A stretch of DNA of 64,000 nucleotides from Spirochaeta sp. UBA5339 (lineage in GTDB: Bacteria > Spirochaetota > Spirochaetia > DSM-2461): contig DHQL01000002.1 of assembly GCA_002408085.1 (NCBI GenBank), forward strand, positions 7,130 through 71,129, in the 5' to 3' direction. A program made the translations under genes and the position numbers. Positions 43,135 through 52,957 of the stretch are shown in pieces. Positions within the stretch are counted from its first letter, which is position 1, and each line of letters starts with the position of its first letter. The notes beneath the pieces are model-generated. The model worked only from the letters and a program-made list of their open reading frames with translations. It was not told where the DNA came from and ran no database searches.

Positions 43135-44232
43135 GTGTCAGACCCCGTAAGCAGTATAATACAGGACAACCTTGAAAAGACATACCGCCAGGCCCGGAGG
43201 ATCAAAATAGACTCTTCCAGCAAAATTGTGATCCTCAGCGATTTTCATCTGGGAGGAGGCAGAAGCCGGGATGAGTTCAAAAAGAATGCGGACCTGGTAC
43301 TGACGATGCTGAGACAGTGGTATCTCCCCGGGGGATACACCCTGATCCTGAACGGTGACATTGAGGAACTTCACCGGGTCAAGCTGCCCAGCATCAGCCG
43401 GGCCTGGGAGGAGCTGTACGAGCTTTTTCTTGAGTTCAAAAAGGGTCCGGGTCTCTACAAAATCAGGGGAAACCACGACAGCGGCCCCTCCTTCGGGCGC
43501 TTCTCCGGGCGCTGTGAGGCGGAAATTGCTGTAAATGCGGAGATCCTCCCCTCTCTGATACTGGAACACCAGAACGGAGAGTTTCTGGTCCTTCACGGTC
43601 ACCAGGCCTCCCTCTACAGCTCTCCATTCAGACACAAGCTGACCCACTTCTCCCTGCGCTATCTGGCCCACCCTCTTCATATCAACAATATCAAAAGGGA
43701 TTTTCTAAGCGAAAAGCTTCTCAAGGCCGAGCAGAGGATCTTCGAGTATGCCAGGGGCCGTGGAATCATAGCTCTTGCGGGGCATACCCACCGGGCTCTC
43801 TTTGAGGGACACTCGGAAGAGGAGTATCTGAAGATCAGAATTGACAAGATGATCAGGGACTATATGGATCAGGAGGAGAAGGACCCGGAACTGGTGGGGG
43901 CCATTCACAGGACTGCCGACATTCTCTATAAGCTTCTCGAGAACGAGGACTACAAAAGCCGGGGCAGCCTCTATGATCCCCTGGCCGTTGCCTGCCTCTT
44001 CAACTCGGGCACCGTAATTCATAAATTCGGCGCTACCTGTCTGGAGATTGCGGAGGACAGAATATATCTGAATGCCTGGTATGAAAACGATAATCCACAG
44101 AGCCGGATTTTTCCCTATGAGTGGGACAGCCCGCCTATGAAAGAGTTCCCCCGAATCAGGAAATACACCCTCAAATCGGATGATCTTGATTATATTTTTA
44201 CCAGACTGCAGCTGTTGACCGATAAGAAATAA
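43135..44232 (+). CDS. metallophosphoesterase of the calcineurin-like superfamily
   Basis: 365 residues from a GTG start (MSDPVSSIIQDNLEKTYRQA) behind GATGAGG. The two-metal motifs are all present: SDFHLGG, LNGDIEE, IRGNHDS, VLHGHQ and AGHTHRA. It resembles the LpxH / UDP-diacylglucosamine hydrolase branch by DxH and GNHD context, but the C-terminal 130 residues are longer. Substrate cannot be assigned. It is divergent from nudC and 75 bp ahead of the HPr-domain gene. Confidence 0.85.
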   Translation: MSDPVSSIIQDNLEKTYRQARRIKIDSSSKIVILSDFHLGGGRSRDEFKKNADLVLTMLRQWYLPGGYTLILNGDIEELHRVKLPSISRAWEELYELFLEFKKGPGLYKIRGNHDSGPSFGRFSGRCEAEIAVNAEILPSLILEHQNGEFLVLHGHQASLYSSPFRHKLTHFSLRYLAHPLHINNIKRDFLSEKLLKAEQRIFEYARGRGIIALAGHTHRALFEGHSEEEYLKIRIDKMIRDYMDQEEKDPELVGAIHRTADILYKLLENEDYKSRGSLYDPLAVACLFNSGTVIHKFGATCLEIAEDRIYLNAWYENDNPQSRIFPYEWDSPPMKEFPRIRKYTLKSDDLDYIFTRLQLLTDKK

Positions 44233-44307
44233 AGAAAGAGATGTAAAAGCATTGCAGAAGTTACGGATTTATTCTAATTATTAATACAGGTTTCCAAAGA
44301 TGAAAGT

Positions 44308-45843
44308 ATGCAAACTATAGAGAATCAAGTTTTTAAAACATCCATTGCGGAAGACATGCAGGATCTGCTCTCAATTTCTTCAGGACTCAGTCAGTATAGG
44401 GCAGAGGAGGTCAACAGACCCCTGCTTGGGCGGCTGAATCTTGAATCATCCCGCTGTGAAGAGCTTCTGGATGCCTACGGGGCACAGCAGAACACCCAGT
44501 GGAGCCCTCTGAGGAAGATAACCGCCGTTATCAAGGCCTTTTCGCGGATCGGCTACAGCCTTCTCCATATAAAAAATGCCGCGCCCTCCTACTCTCTGGT
44601 GCAGCTGGATGAAGATTTCGAGCTGTCAACGGACAATATGATCGCCTCTATCTTTGCCATTCTGATAAAATCATGTAATGAAATATGCAAACTGAACCAG
44701 TCCCTTGATATCAACCATGATCTGAAACCCATGGACAGTTACCGTTTCGGAGAGAATGAGGTACTGGGACGGCTGCTCTCGGACAGAGTCAGAAAAGAAT
44801 CCAAAGCCCCCGGAAAGACCGCGGTCTATCTGGCTACCTCCTTCCTCAATCTGGCGGAAGAGAGCATTATGCTGAAGATCTACAAGAAACTGAATGAGGA
44901 GGAATACTCCTCAGCCATTCCCGAAGAGGTTTCCGAGGAAAAACTGAGGCTTCTGGAGAACAAGTTCCACAACCTTCAGTCTCTCTATGATACCTACCTG
45001 TCCGGTTCGGATGTGGCAAAAAAGGACCCCAGTCTTCCCGTACTGCGGGGCCATATTTCAGTCGTCTACCACCTTCTGGAGTGCGCCACCAATCTGACCC
45101 ACTACTATGAGCGTCACAGCCTCTACTTCCATGAAAAGACAGTTCTGGAGCCTCCTGTTCTGGATAAGGATCTCCTGAGCTACCTGATGAAGTACTTCAT
45201 CTCCTTTCCAGAGCGTTATATTCTGGCCTCCCAGAAGCTCTGCAAGGAGATCCTGAAACACTATGCCGAGATGGGAGAGATTGAGGTTCCCATTCCCAAC
45301 TACCGTGGATTTCATGTCCGTCCTTCCACACTTATCGCCAAGATTGTCGTCCACTACGGAAGCGATGTGACCATGACCCTCGGAAGCAACGACTACAACG
45401 CCTCCATGCCCCTGGAACTCTTCAGGGCCAACGAGGAGATCAACCAGGTGAAGCGCAAAAGCGTCTCCGAGTGCCTGGTCAACCATAAGCTGATCGCCCA
45501 GGACATCTCGGCACAGTACGACACTCCCCTGATGAAGAAGATTCTCCGCATCGTCTTCCTTGACCTTCTGGAAAAGCAGAAGATCATGATCTACGACAAC
45601 AACTTCTCCTTTGAGGATCTGACCCCCCTGGAGAACGAAACTTTGGGAGAGTTTGCCAAACGGGGAATCGCCCTCTATCTGGCCATGGGAAAAATCGATA
45701 TTGTCAGCGATACCAAGGTAATCTTCAAGGGAGATAAGAGAGTCCTTCAGGACCTGGAGACCCTGGCCAACCACGGATACGGAGAGGACAAGTTCGGCAA
45801 CAACATCGTTCTCCCGCCCTCCCTCTCGTATCTGAGGCGTTAA
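44308..45843 (+). CDS. large helical protein with embedded HPr-like phosphocarrier domain
   Basis: 511 residues. The first 320 residues are predicted helical, with Leu/Lys-rich segments and no recognised domain. Residues about 326-410 match HPr: VPIPNYRGFHVRPSTLIAKIV with the phosphorylatable His336 in the GxHxRPS context, then NDYNASMPLELF where HPr carries the regulatory-Ser region. A further 100 residues end in ILPPSLSYLRR-like sequence. A standalone HPr has about 88 residues, so this is a fusion and probably regulatory, not a general PTS carrier. A strong terminator follows. Confidence 0.75.
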   Translation: MQTIENQVFKTSIAEDMQDLLSISSGLSQYRAEEVNRPLLGRLNLESSRCEELLDAYGAQQNTQWSPLRKITAVIKAFSRIGYSLLHIKNAAPSYSLVQLDEDFELSTDNMIASIFAILIKSCNEICKLNQSLDINHDLKPMDSYRFGENEVLGRLLSDRVRKESKAPGKTAVYLATSFLNLAEESIMLKIYKKLNEEEYSSAIPEEVSEEKLRLLENKFHNLQSLYDTYLSGSDVAKKDPSLPVLRGHISVVYHLLECATNLTHYYERHSLYFHEKTVLEPPVLDKDLLSYLMKYFISFPERYILASQKLCKEILKHYAEMGEIEVPIPNYRGFHVRPSTLIAKIVVHYGSDVTMTLGSNDYNASMPLELFRANEEINQVKRKSVSECLVNHKLIAQDISAQYDTPLMKKILRIVFLDLLEKQKIMIYDNNFSFEDLTPLENETLGEFAKRGIALYLAMGKIDIVSDTKVIFKGDKRVLQDLETLANHGYGEDKFGNNIVLPPSLSYLRR

Positions 45844-45886
45844 GGTTCACGCCTGAAGCAGGAGATCAAGGATTAGAAAAAGCAAA

Positions 45887-45915
45887 GCCCCCGGATGCCC
45901 GGAGGCCTTTTTTTT
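45887..45915. terminator. intrinsic terminator, plausibly bidirectional
   Basis: On the plus strand GCCCCCGG / CCGGAGGC (one mismatch) is followed by eight T residues, a textbook terminator for the HPr-domain gene. On the minus strand the same hairpin is followed by TTTGCTTTTT, so it may also stop transcription from clpB. Two extra GC-rich hairpins lie between it and the clpB stop (CCGGGC/GCCCGG and CTGCC/GGCAG). Confidence 0.75.
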
Positions 45916-45983
45916 GTCTGTTTTCATATGACGGAACCGGGCAGCTTCTCAGGAGCCCGGCTGCCCTGAAGGCAGTCCTGGTA

Positions 45984-48563
45984 TTAAAGGGTCGAAGAGA
46001 AAACCAGTCCCTCTGCTCCCTTGCGGCAGTAGATGGTGTCCCCCTCATTGAAATGTCCCGCCAGAAGTTCTTTGGAAAGAGGGTTCTGAATCAGGTTCTG
46101 AACCGCCCGACGCAGGGGCCTTGCTCCGAATACGGGATCAAAACCCTCCCCGGCCAGCCAGTCCAGAGCCCCGTCATCGATATCAAACTTGATCTTCTTC
46201 TCCTCAAGACGCTCGGTCAGGGTGCTTACAAGGAGCCGGACAATACCCCGGATATGCTCCTTCTGCAGGCTGTTGAAGGTGATGATATCATCGATCCTGT
46301 TCAGGAACTCGGGCTTGAAGTTTTTCTTAAGCATCTCCCGCAGCAGCTCATCGGTCTCATCCCCGGCACCCCGCTCCAGAATAATTTCGGAGCCCAGGTT
46401 GCTGGTCATAATGATAATGGCGTTCCGGAAGTCCACCACCCTTCCCTGGCTGTCCGTCAGACGGCCGTCGTCCAGCAGCTGCAGAAGGATGTTGAATACA
46501 TCGGGATGGGCCTTCTCGATCTCGTCGAAGAGAACAACCGAATAGGGCCTGCGGCGGACCGCCTCGGTAAGCTGTCCCCCCTCCTCATAACCAACGTATC
46601 CGGGAGGCGCTCCCACAAGGCGGGAGACGGCAAACTTCTCCATATACTCGCTCATATCGATCCTGGTCAGGGCCTTCTCATCGTTGAAGAGAAAGTCCGC
46701 CAGGGTCTTGGCCAGCTCCGTTTTTCCCACACCAGTGGGTCCGAGGAAGATAAATGACCCAAGGGGACGTCCCAGGTCGGAAAGGCCGCTCTTGTTGCGT
46801 CTGATGGCGTCAGAGACCGCCTGCACCGCCTGCTCCTGCCCGAGAACTCTCTGTTCCAGGGTCTCTTCGAGAACAAGGTACTTCTCCTTCTCTGAACTGA
46901 GCATCTTGCTCACCGGAATTCCAGTCCAGGTGGAGACGACCCGTGCGATGTCCTCCTCCCCTACTTCCTCCCGCAGAAGGCTGCGCTCGCCCTGTATGCG
47001 GTTCAGCTCCAGACTGGCAGCTGCCAGTTCGGCCTGGGCCTGGGGAATGGCGCCGTGTTTGATCTCGGCGGCCCCGGCCAGATTGCCCTCTCTCTCATAC
47101 TGGGCCTCCTGACGCTTCAGCTCCTCAAGCTTCGACTTCCCCTCTCTGATGCCGTCGATCACGCCCTTCTCGTTCTGCCACTGCAGATGGAGGGAGTCCC
47201 GCTCGGCCTGAAGGTCTCCCAGGGTCTTCGAGATGACGGCCAGGCGCTCTTTGGAGCCCTCGTCGGTCTCCCTGGAGAGGGACTGCTTCTCGATCTCAAG
47301 CTGGAGAATCTTCCGCTGAAGACGATCCAGCTCCACAGGCTGGCTCTCGATCTCCATCTTCAGACGGCTTGCTGCCTCATCCACCAGGTCGATGGCCTTG
47401 TCCGGCAGAAAGCGCGAGGTGATATAGCGGTCAGAGAGGACCGCGGCGGAGATAAGAGCCTCGTCCCTGATCCGGACACCGTGGTGGACCTCATAGCGGT
47501 CCTTGATCCCCCTGAGAATGGTGATGGAGTCCTCCACACTGGGCTCGGAGGTGTAGACCTGCTGGAAGCGGCGCTCGAAGGCCGGGTCCTTCTCGATATG
47601 TTTGCGGTACTCGTCCAGGGTGGTGGCTCCGATGGTGCGGAGCTCTCCCCTTGCCAGAGCCGGTTTCAGCAGGTTCGAGGCGTCTGTAGACCCCTCAGCG
47701 GCACCTGCACCCATAATGGTATGAAGTTCATCGATAAAGAGAATGATCTGTCCATCGGCCTTGGTGATCTCCTGGATGACTGCTTTAAGACGTTCCTCAA
47801 ACTCCCCGCGGAACTTGGCTCCCGCTACCAGAGCTCCGAGGTCCAGGGCCAGAAGCTGTTTGTCCTTCAGGGAGTCGGGAACGTCGCCCTCGACGATGCG
47901 CCGTGCAAGGCCTTCGGCGATGGCGGTCTTACCCACACCGGGCTCACCGATAAGAACGGGGTTGTTCTTGGTCCGTCTGGAAAGAACCTGCATCACCCGG
48001 CGGATCTCCTCGTCCCGGCCGATCACCGGGTCCAGTTTGTCCTTACGGGCCAGGGCGGTCAGGTCCCGGCAGTAGCGGTCCAGCACCTGGTACTGGCCTT
48101 CGGGGTTCTCACTGGTCACTCTCTGGGAGCCGCGGATGGAGACCAGGGCCTTCAGCACCGCATCCCGGGTCACCCCGTGGTGCTGAAGCAGACGTCCGCC
48201 GCTGTCTGATGAGGCGGTCATGGCCAGAAGCATATGCTCAGTGGAGATATACTCGTCCTTTAGGCCCGTTGCCTCCTGCTCGGCCTTCTGAAAGATCTTT
48301 CTGATGGCCGGTGATGCGGAACTCTCCACGGAGTCCCCGTAGGCCCTGGGTTTGGTCTGAAGGGTGCGGCTCAGTTCCTCCTTCAGGGACTCCTTATGGA
48401 TGCCAAGGCGGTCCATAAGGGGCGGAATAACACCGTCAGCCTGCTCCATCAGGGCCAGGAGGAGGTGCTCCTCGTCAATAAGGCTGTGATTATATCTCTG
48501 TGCCAGTCTGGAAGCATCGGCTACTGCTTCCTGGGCTTTTACTGTAAAATTCTGCGGTGCCAT
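45984..48563 (-). CDS. clpB: ATP-dependent disaggregase ClpB
   Basis: AAA+ chaperone that works with DnaK to resolve aggregates. 859 residues, normal length. The Clp N domain begins MAPQNFTVKAQEAVADAS. NBD1 has GEPGVGKTAIAEGLA, the middle coiled-coil domain runs at about 400-520 (LDRLQRKILQLEIEKQSL), and NBD2 has GPTGVGKTELAKTLA. No ClpP-binding loop is evident, which separates it from ClpA/C. Confidence 0.97.
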   Translation of the reverse strand: MAPQNFTVKAQEAVADASRLAQRYNHSLIDEEHLLLALMEQADGVIPPLMDRLGIHKESLKEELSRTLQTKPRAYGDSVESSASPAIRKIFQKAEQEATGLKDEYISTEHMLLAMTASSDSGGRLLQHHGVTRDAVLKALVSIRGSQRVTSENPEGQYQVLDRYCRDLTALARKDKLDPVIGRDEEIRRVMQVLSRRTKNNPVLIGEPGVGKTAIAEGLARRIVEGDVPDSLKDKQLLALDLGALVAGAKFRGEFEERLKAVIQEITKADGQIILFIDELHTIMGAGAAEGSTDASNLLKPALARGELRTIGATTLDEYRKHIEKDPAFERRFQQVYTSEPSVEDSITILRGIKDRYEVHHGVRIRDEALISAAVLSDRYITSRFLPDKAIDLVDEAASRLKMEIESQPVELDRLQRKILQLEIEKQSLSRETDEGSKERLAVISKTLGDLQAERDSLHLQWQNEKGVIDGIREGKSKLEELKRQEAQYEREGNLAGAAEIKHGAIPQAQAELAAASLELNRIQGERSLLREEVGEEDIARVVSTWTGIPVSKMLSSEKEKYLVLEETLEQRVLGQEQAVQAVSDAIRRNKSGLSDLGRPLGSFIFLGPTGVGKTELAKTLADFLFNDEKALTRIDMSEYMEKFAVSRLVGAPPGYVGYEEGGQLTEAVRRRPYSVVLFDEIEKAHPDVFNILLQLLDDGRLTDSQGRVVDFRNAIIIMTSNLGSEIILERGAGDETDELLREMLKKNFKPEFLNRIDDIITFNSLQKEHIRGIVRLLVSTLTERLEEKKIKFDIDDGALDWLAGEGFDPVFGARPLRRAVQNLIQNPLSKELLAGHFNEGDTIYCRKGAEGLVFSSTL

Positions 48564-48653
48564 AATTCCTCATCCTCCGACCTTTCTATAGGGATCTGCC
48601 GGCCTGTCATACCGCCGGCTCCTTCAGGTCAATAATGAATTTTCTATAACCAT

Positions 48654-48682
48654 AAAATACTGCCCGAATCTCCGCCGGTCAA
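48654..48682 (-). promoter_or_regulatory. candidate clpB promoter
   Basis: On the minus strand: -35 TTGACC (48677-48682), 17-bp spacer, -10 TATTTT (48654-48659), about 90 bp before the start. It looks like a housekeeping promoter. I see no CIRCE element and no clear heat-shock-sigma promoter. Confidence 0.5.
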
Positions 48683-48779
48683 ATCTGAACAATCAAATTA
48701 ATTGGAAAGAGGAAATAAAAAAGAGTACATTGTCTGTATTCCCCATAGGAATGACAGACCAATAGAGAAAGGATCAAAG

Positions 48780-49202
48780 ATGCTGCAGGAATTGTGCTTA
48801 TTCAGAGGATTTACAAAAGATCAGGCAGGTCAGGCCCTGGAACTGCTTAAGGCAGAGGGCGGAGAGTTTAATACAAGTTTTGCCCCGATGACAGAGAAGA
48901 TGCGGGACATGAAGATGCAGGAGATTCTGGAAACCATGTTCGGAGGCTCGCATCCCGGGGGAGATCCCCTGCGGGAAGGCCACAGGGTCGTGATTATGGC
49001 AGTCGGGTCCAAACAGCGGGCGGTATCGGTTATGAGGAGTATCAAGTCCGTCTCCCCGGACCCTCAGGATATTGTCTTCGCCATGGTCACAGAGACAGCC
49101 ATGAAGTGGACCCTGCAGGAGTACATTGACCATGTTTCAGAGGAGCATGAGTATATGAAGACCCACAATCCCGCCGATGATCCGGATATGAAGAAAATCT
49201 GA
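48780..49202 (+). CDS. DUF3783-like small protein
   Basis: 140 residues from the ATG at 48780 (MLQELCLFRGFTKDQAGQAL) behind AAAGGA; a longer frame starting 78 bp upstream has no ribosome-binding site. The pattern (a short strand, GFTxxQ, then a helix with LLK, a KMRDMKMQEILETMF segment) resembles the DUF3783 family, of unknown function. The C-terminal 40 residues are acidic and charged. It converges with the LVIVD protein gene. Confidence 0.65.
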   Translation: MLQELCLFRGFTKDQAGQALELLKAEGGEFNTSFAPMTEKMRDMKMQEILETMFGGSHPGGDPLREGHRVVIMAVGSKQRAVSVMRSIKSVSPDPQDIVFAMVTETAMKWTLQEYIDHVSEEHEYMKTHNPADDPDMKKI

Positions 49203-49255
49203 TACTTTTTCATAGAGCGCCTGCTGCCGTGGAGAACAGTCTCCAGGCAGGGCGG

Positions 49256-52200
49256 CTACTTCCAGTCTGGTACTATCAGACGGATCACAGCAACACCTTC
49301 CATATCGGCGGCATAGATCCAGTTCCCCGCAAGGACTGCATCAACTGCAAAAACATCCTGACAGACCGAGACCTTCATCAATTGTCTGTCGCTGCTCAGG
49401 CGGTAGACCGAAATCCCGTTGATCCCTTCGGACAGACAGAGGAGATCACCCTGAAGCTGTATGCTTTCGGCCTTTACGCCCTGTATTTCCGCAACAAGGG
49501 AGGGACTCTCAGGATTCCTGACATCAAGAAGTGAAACTCCCCGGTTGTGCAGAATAAAGAGATCTTCACCTGCAAGAAGAATCTGCCGTATCCCCTTATA
49601 TTCGCTGAAGCGCTGAATCTCCTGAAACTGCCCTCCTATCCGCTCTGCTATAATCAGACCGTCTCTGTTGTCTCCCAGAAAGAGAGTACTGCCGTAAAAG
49701 GCTGCATCCCTGAGATCGGAGGAGTAGAACCGGGAGGCGTAACTGAGCTCACTGCCTCTGTTCAAAAACAGCAGTCCCTCCTGTGAAGAGACAACCGCCA
49801 GCTGTCCGCCGTAGGGAAGAATCCGCCGGGTCCGACCGTTTACACCGTAACTGCCCACAGGTACCGAGCTCTCCTCATCCAGATTGAATATCTTCACCCC
49901 GCCGGGACCGTCTGCCACATATAGGGTGCGGTCCATAATCAGAATATCCTCGGCGAATTCGCTTTCAAAATGTCTGACCGGAGGGGCCGTTCCCATTCTG
50001 TCGGGACTCTCAGCGCTGTAGAGGGCAACACCCCCCTGCCTGTCCGCGACCCAGAGATCATTTCCGTCACTGAGCAGCCCGTAGGCCCGGCCCGGAGTCT
50101 CCCAGCGCTGCTGAACAAAGGACTGGCCGAAGAGATAGGTTCTGACCACCTTCATGCCCGTCACATCTGCCAGCAGGGCATAATCATCAGCCATAGCCAC
50201 AGCCCTGATATCGGTACCTCCGAATATGCCGTAACTTGCAGGAGCTTCAGGACGGCTGATATCCACCACCTTCATCCCCCCGCGGCCGTCGGCGATCATG
50301 GCAAAGTCCTCCCAGATCTGAATCATCCTGGCATCCACTGAATCAAAGCGGCTTACCTTCCTCCACTCACCGCTTTCCAGAACCCTGTAGATCTGCATCC
50401 CCTCTTCACCGCAGGCCAGATAGGCATAGCCCTCTCTGACCAGAACATCATAAACAGGGGTTTCATCCAGCACATTCACTGTCCGGGGGTTATAGGGGTT
50501 GGATATATCAAGGAGGGACAGACCTGAATCTCCTCCCGCCGCGTAGAGCAGGTCCCCCTCCAGTTCCAGCTGAGAAGCCTTCAGTTCCAGCAGGCTGCTC
50601 AGGCGCTGTGGATTCTGCCTGTCGGTGATATCAAAGATCTGGAGCCCCTGAAGGGAGTCGGCCAGATAGACAAGGTTGTCCCGACCGGCGATGGAAACGG
50701 CAGCGGGGGTCACCCGGGAAAGAACAGTATAGGGACGGGTCGGTTCCTCAATATTGACCAGCTGAAAGCCCTCTGCCCCCGAAGCAAGATAGAGGTAGTC
50801 CTCGCCCTGATAGACATCCACGACTCCCTTCTGGTCCAGAAAACCGATGCTCTGGGGCTTCTGGGGAACCGAGATGTCCATTATATGGAATCCGCCCTCA
50901 CCGGCTGCCACATAGGCATAGGAGCCGGAAACCCTGATCTGCTCGGGAACAATCTGCCTGTAGTGAGAAGCCAGAGTGATCTTCTCTGAGGGAGACTCTA
51001 CGCTGGCCGCAGGAACCTCATAACTCAAGGGGCCCGGTACATCCGCCGGCTCAATGCGGTAGTAGTAGCCGGTTCCGTAGGTGGCTGTGGCATCAATATA
51101 CTCACTCCCCCCGGCTTCACCGATAAGAGTAAACTCATCTTCCTCCTCTGTACGCCTCCAGATCCGGAAGCTGTCGGTGCCGGGAATTCCGGCCCAGCTG
51201 AGCCTGACCTGCTCGAAGCCCCCCTCGGCCCGAAGCTCCAGGGTACCCGGTGCAAGGGGAACCGCTTCAAGAACCTCCGACCAGAAACGGCCCTCCTCAG
51301 TGAGGATCTCCAGCCTGGCCCTGTAGCGCCTGCCGTTGACCGTCCGGTCCAGCACCAGAGGAGCCTTGACCTGATTGAAAACAGTACCCTCTACGGGATC
51401 ACCCGAGTCACTGAGGTAGAGATTCTGCTCCAGGCTTTCCGGAATCTGGTCCCAGTTGAACATCAGACGGCCGTCCTGGGGTGTCATGGCAAAACTGGGG
51501 ATATCCCCCTCTCCCGGAACCAGAGAGAGCCGCAGTTCCGAGGAGGTTCCGTTGTTCCCTCTGGCTGTCAGCTGCAGCACCTGAACACCCTGCCTCTGTC
51601 TCATATCCAGTACAAGCTGAAAATCACCGATTGAAGTGAAATCGATGGGGCCTCTCAAGACCTCCTCACCCAGGCTCCTGTCCTGAGCAACCAGTAGATA
51701 GGAAAGGGACTCAATCCCTTCAAGACCGTCGATCCCCCTGTAGCTGTCCTCCAGAGTTCCCTTTACTGTAAAAAGAGCACCGTAACTCCGCTGCTCTTCT
51801 TCTCTGTCCGGTATAATCCGGGGAGGTATGCTTCCGTCCTCCAGCACCAGAACCAGCTGCCTGGTTCTGCCGGCAAAGTCTTCGGATTCCAGAATGAGTT
51901 TCTGGGTTCCTTTCAGGCCTCCCGTCATCAGGTCCATCTGAAAGTATCCGTCCTCATCCATAAAGACAGTATTGGAGTAGTCGCCCAGAGCCGGGATCTT
52001 CCAGCTTAAGGAGCGTACTCTCCCCTCTTCATCGGCACCCTCTGCAGGAAGGCACTGTCCCTCAAGAAGGACCGAGGAGCTGTAATAGCCTCCGGATACG
52101 GGGCTTGTCAGGGTGATAAAAGGACCTTCGGTCGGCTGAGCCTCGGGCTCCTGAGGGGGATCAGCAGGCAGCTCTACTGCCGGGGGCTCCTCTTCGGGAG

Positions 52201-52957
52201 CAGCTGTGATAATCGGGGCTTCCTCTGCTGTAGGCTCCTCTACCGGTACAGCCGCGATAACCGGAGCGTCCTCCGCTGGAGGCTCCTCTACCGGTACAGC
52301 CACGATAACCGGAGCTTCCTCCGCTGGAGGCTCCTCTACCGGTACAGCCACGATAACCGGGGCTTCCTCCGCCGGGGGCTCCTCTTCGGGAACAGTCTCC
52401 ACGGGGACTACAGCGATAGCCGGCTTATCAGAGAGATCTTTCTTCGGAGGATCAATTCTCTCCCCTATCTCGGGAAACAGACTCCGCCAGTCATCGGGAA
52501 TAAGAGCGTACCGGTTTTGAATTAGAACAGGATCATCCGCAGGTTCGGAATCATCAGGCTGCTCCGCCGTATCCTCAGACACACCCGGTGGAACTGCCCG
52601 AAAATCATCTCTGCCGTAGGGAATAAGAGAGTTGTCGATAACAAAGACCAGATCTTCAAGTTTCAGGGATTTCTCAGTCCTTGAATAAACAGGTTCCCCG
52701 GTATCTCCACCGGTAAGAGGTGAAACGGTGCTTGCCGGCGGAGTACTTTCCATATCGCCCTCCGGGGGGGGATCTTTCAGGTCAGATGGTTCAATCCCGG
52801 GAGAACTGATCTGCGCGACTTCGGGTTCTGCGGCCTCCAGGATCTCCACTCTGGAAGGAGGAGACTGAGGGACGTCCTCCGGGCTCCGTACAAGAAGGAC
52901 AACCCCGCCTATGATCAGGACCGCCGCCGGAACCGCAATAAGAGCTTTCTTCATCAT
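49256..52957 (-). CDS. membrane-anchored LVIVD-repeat beta-propeller protein with proline-rich repeat linker
   Basis: 1233 residues. An uncleaved-looking N-terminal helix (residues about 4-23) is followed by an acidic region. A Pro/Glu/Val repeat of 16-residue units (about 191-257) leads to Ig- or Fn3-like domains (about 270-660). From about residue 670 there are ten or more LVIVD-type repeats (GGFHIMDISVPQKPQSIG; GLQIFDITDRQNPQRLSSL; GGMKVVDISRPEAPASYG) predicting a beta-propeller. The start ATG overlaps the upstream lipoprotein stop (ATGA). It is probably a periplasmic or surface-facing binding protein. Confidence 0.82.
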   Translation of the reverse strand: MMKKALIAVPAAVLIIGGVVLLVRSPEDVPQSPPSRVEILEAAEPEVAQISSPGIEPSDLKDPPPEGDMESTPPASTVSPLTGGDTGEPVYSRTEKSLKLEDLVFVIDNSLIPYGRDDFRAVPPGVSEDTAEQPDDSEPADDPVLIQNRYALIPDDWRSLFPEIGERIDPPKKDLSDKPAIAVVPVETVPEEEPPAEEAPVIVAVPVEEPPAEEAPVIVAVPVEEPPAEDAPVIAAVPVEEPTAEEAPIITAAPEEEPPAVELPADPPQEPEAQPTEGPFITLTSPVSGGYYSSSVLLEGQCLPAEGADEEGRVRSLSWKIPALGDYSNTVFMDEDGYFQMDLMTGGLKGTQKLILESEDFAGRTRQLVLVLEDGSIPPRIIPDREEEQRSYGALFTVKGTLEDSYRGIDGLEGIESLSYLLVAQDRSLGEEVLRGPIDFTSIGDFQLVLDMRQRQGVQVLQLTARGNNGTSSELRLSLVPGEGDIPSFAMTPQDGRLMFNWDQIPESLEQNLYLSDSGDPVEGTVFNQVKAPLVLDRTVNGRRYRARLEILTEEGRFWSEVLEAVPLAPGTLELRAEGGFEQVRLSWAGIPGTDSFRIWRRTEEEDEFTLIGEAGGSEYIDATATYGTGYYYRIEPADVPGPLSYEVPAASVESPSEKITLASHYRQIVPEQIRVSGSYAYVAAGEGGFHIMDISVPQKPQSIGFLDQKGVVDVYQGEDYLYLASGAEGFQLVNIEEPTRPYTVLSRVTPAAVSIAGRDNLVYLADSLQGLQIFDITDRQNPQRLSSLLELKASQLELEGDLLYAAGGDSGLSLLDISNPYNPRTVNVLDETPVYDVLVREGYAYLACGEEGMQIYRVLESGEWRKVSRFDSVDARMIQIWEDFAMIADGRGGMKVVDISRPEAPASYGIFGGTDIRAVAMADDYALLADVTGMKVVRTYLFGQSFVQQRWETPGRAYGLLSDGNDLWVADRQGGVALYSAESPDRMGTAPPVRHFESEFAEDILIMDRTLYVADGPGGVKIFNLDEESSVPVGSYGVNGRTRRILPYGGQLAVVSSQEGLLFLNRGSELSYASRFYSSDLRDAAFYGSTLFLGDNRDGLIIAERIGGQFQEIQRFSEYKGIRQILLAGEDLFILHNRGVSLLDVRNPESPSLVAEIQGVKAESIQLQGDLLCLSEGINGISVYRLSSDRQLMKVSVCQDVFAVDAVLAGNWIYAADMEGVAVIRLIVPDWK
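52185..52400. repeat. 48-bp tandem repeat (about 4.3 units) inside the LVIVD gene
   Basis: The unit begins GGCTCCTCTACCGGTACAGC on the plus strand and recurs with an exact 48-bp period at 52185, 52233, 52281, 52329 and (partial, diverged) 52377. The central copies are nearly identical; the outer ones have drifted. It encodes 16-residue Pro/Glu/Val units read on the minus strand, so copy-number change keeps the frame. Confidence 0.9.

Noticed and set aside
42243..43223. Longer NudC frame starting 56 codons upstream
   Set aside because: The extra residues are Cys/Arg-rich, unlike NudC N termini, and would cross the divergent metallophosphoesterase start and promoter region.
47055..48209. 384-codon open frame antisense to clpB
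   Set aside because: clpB is unambiguous on the other strand with all motifs intact; the antisense frame is Leu/Gly-rich without recognisable domains.
48702..48779. 26-codon N-terminal extension of the DUF3783-like gene
   Set aside because: No ribosome-binding site at the upstream start, while the ATG at 48780 follows AAAGGA; the extension is not domain-like.
52185..52400. Repeat array considered as a CRISPR
   Set aside because: The units are contiguous with no unique spacers, are in frame in a coding gene and encode a Pro-rich linker; no cas genes nearby.
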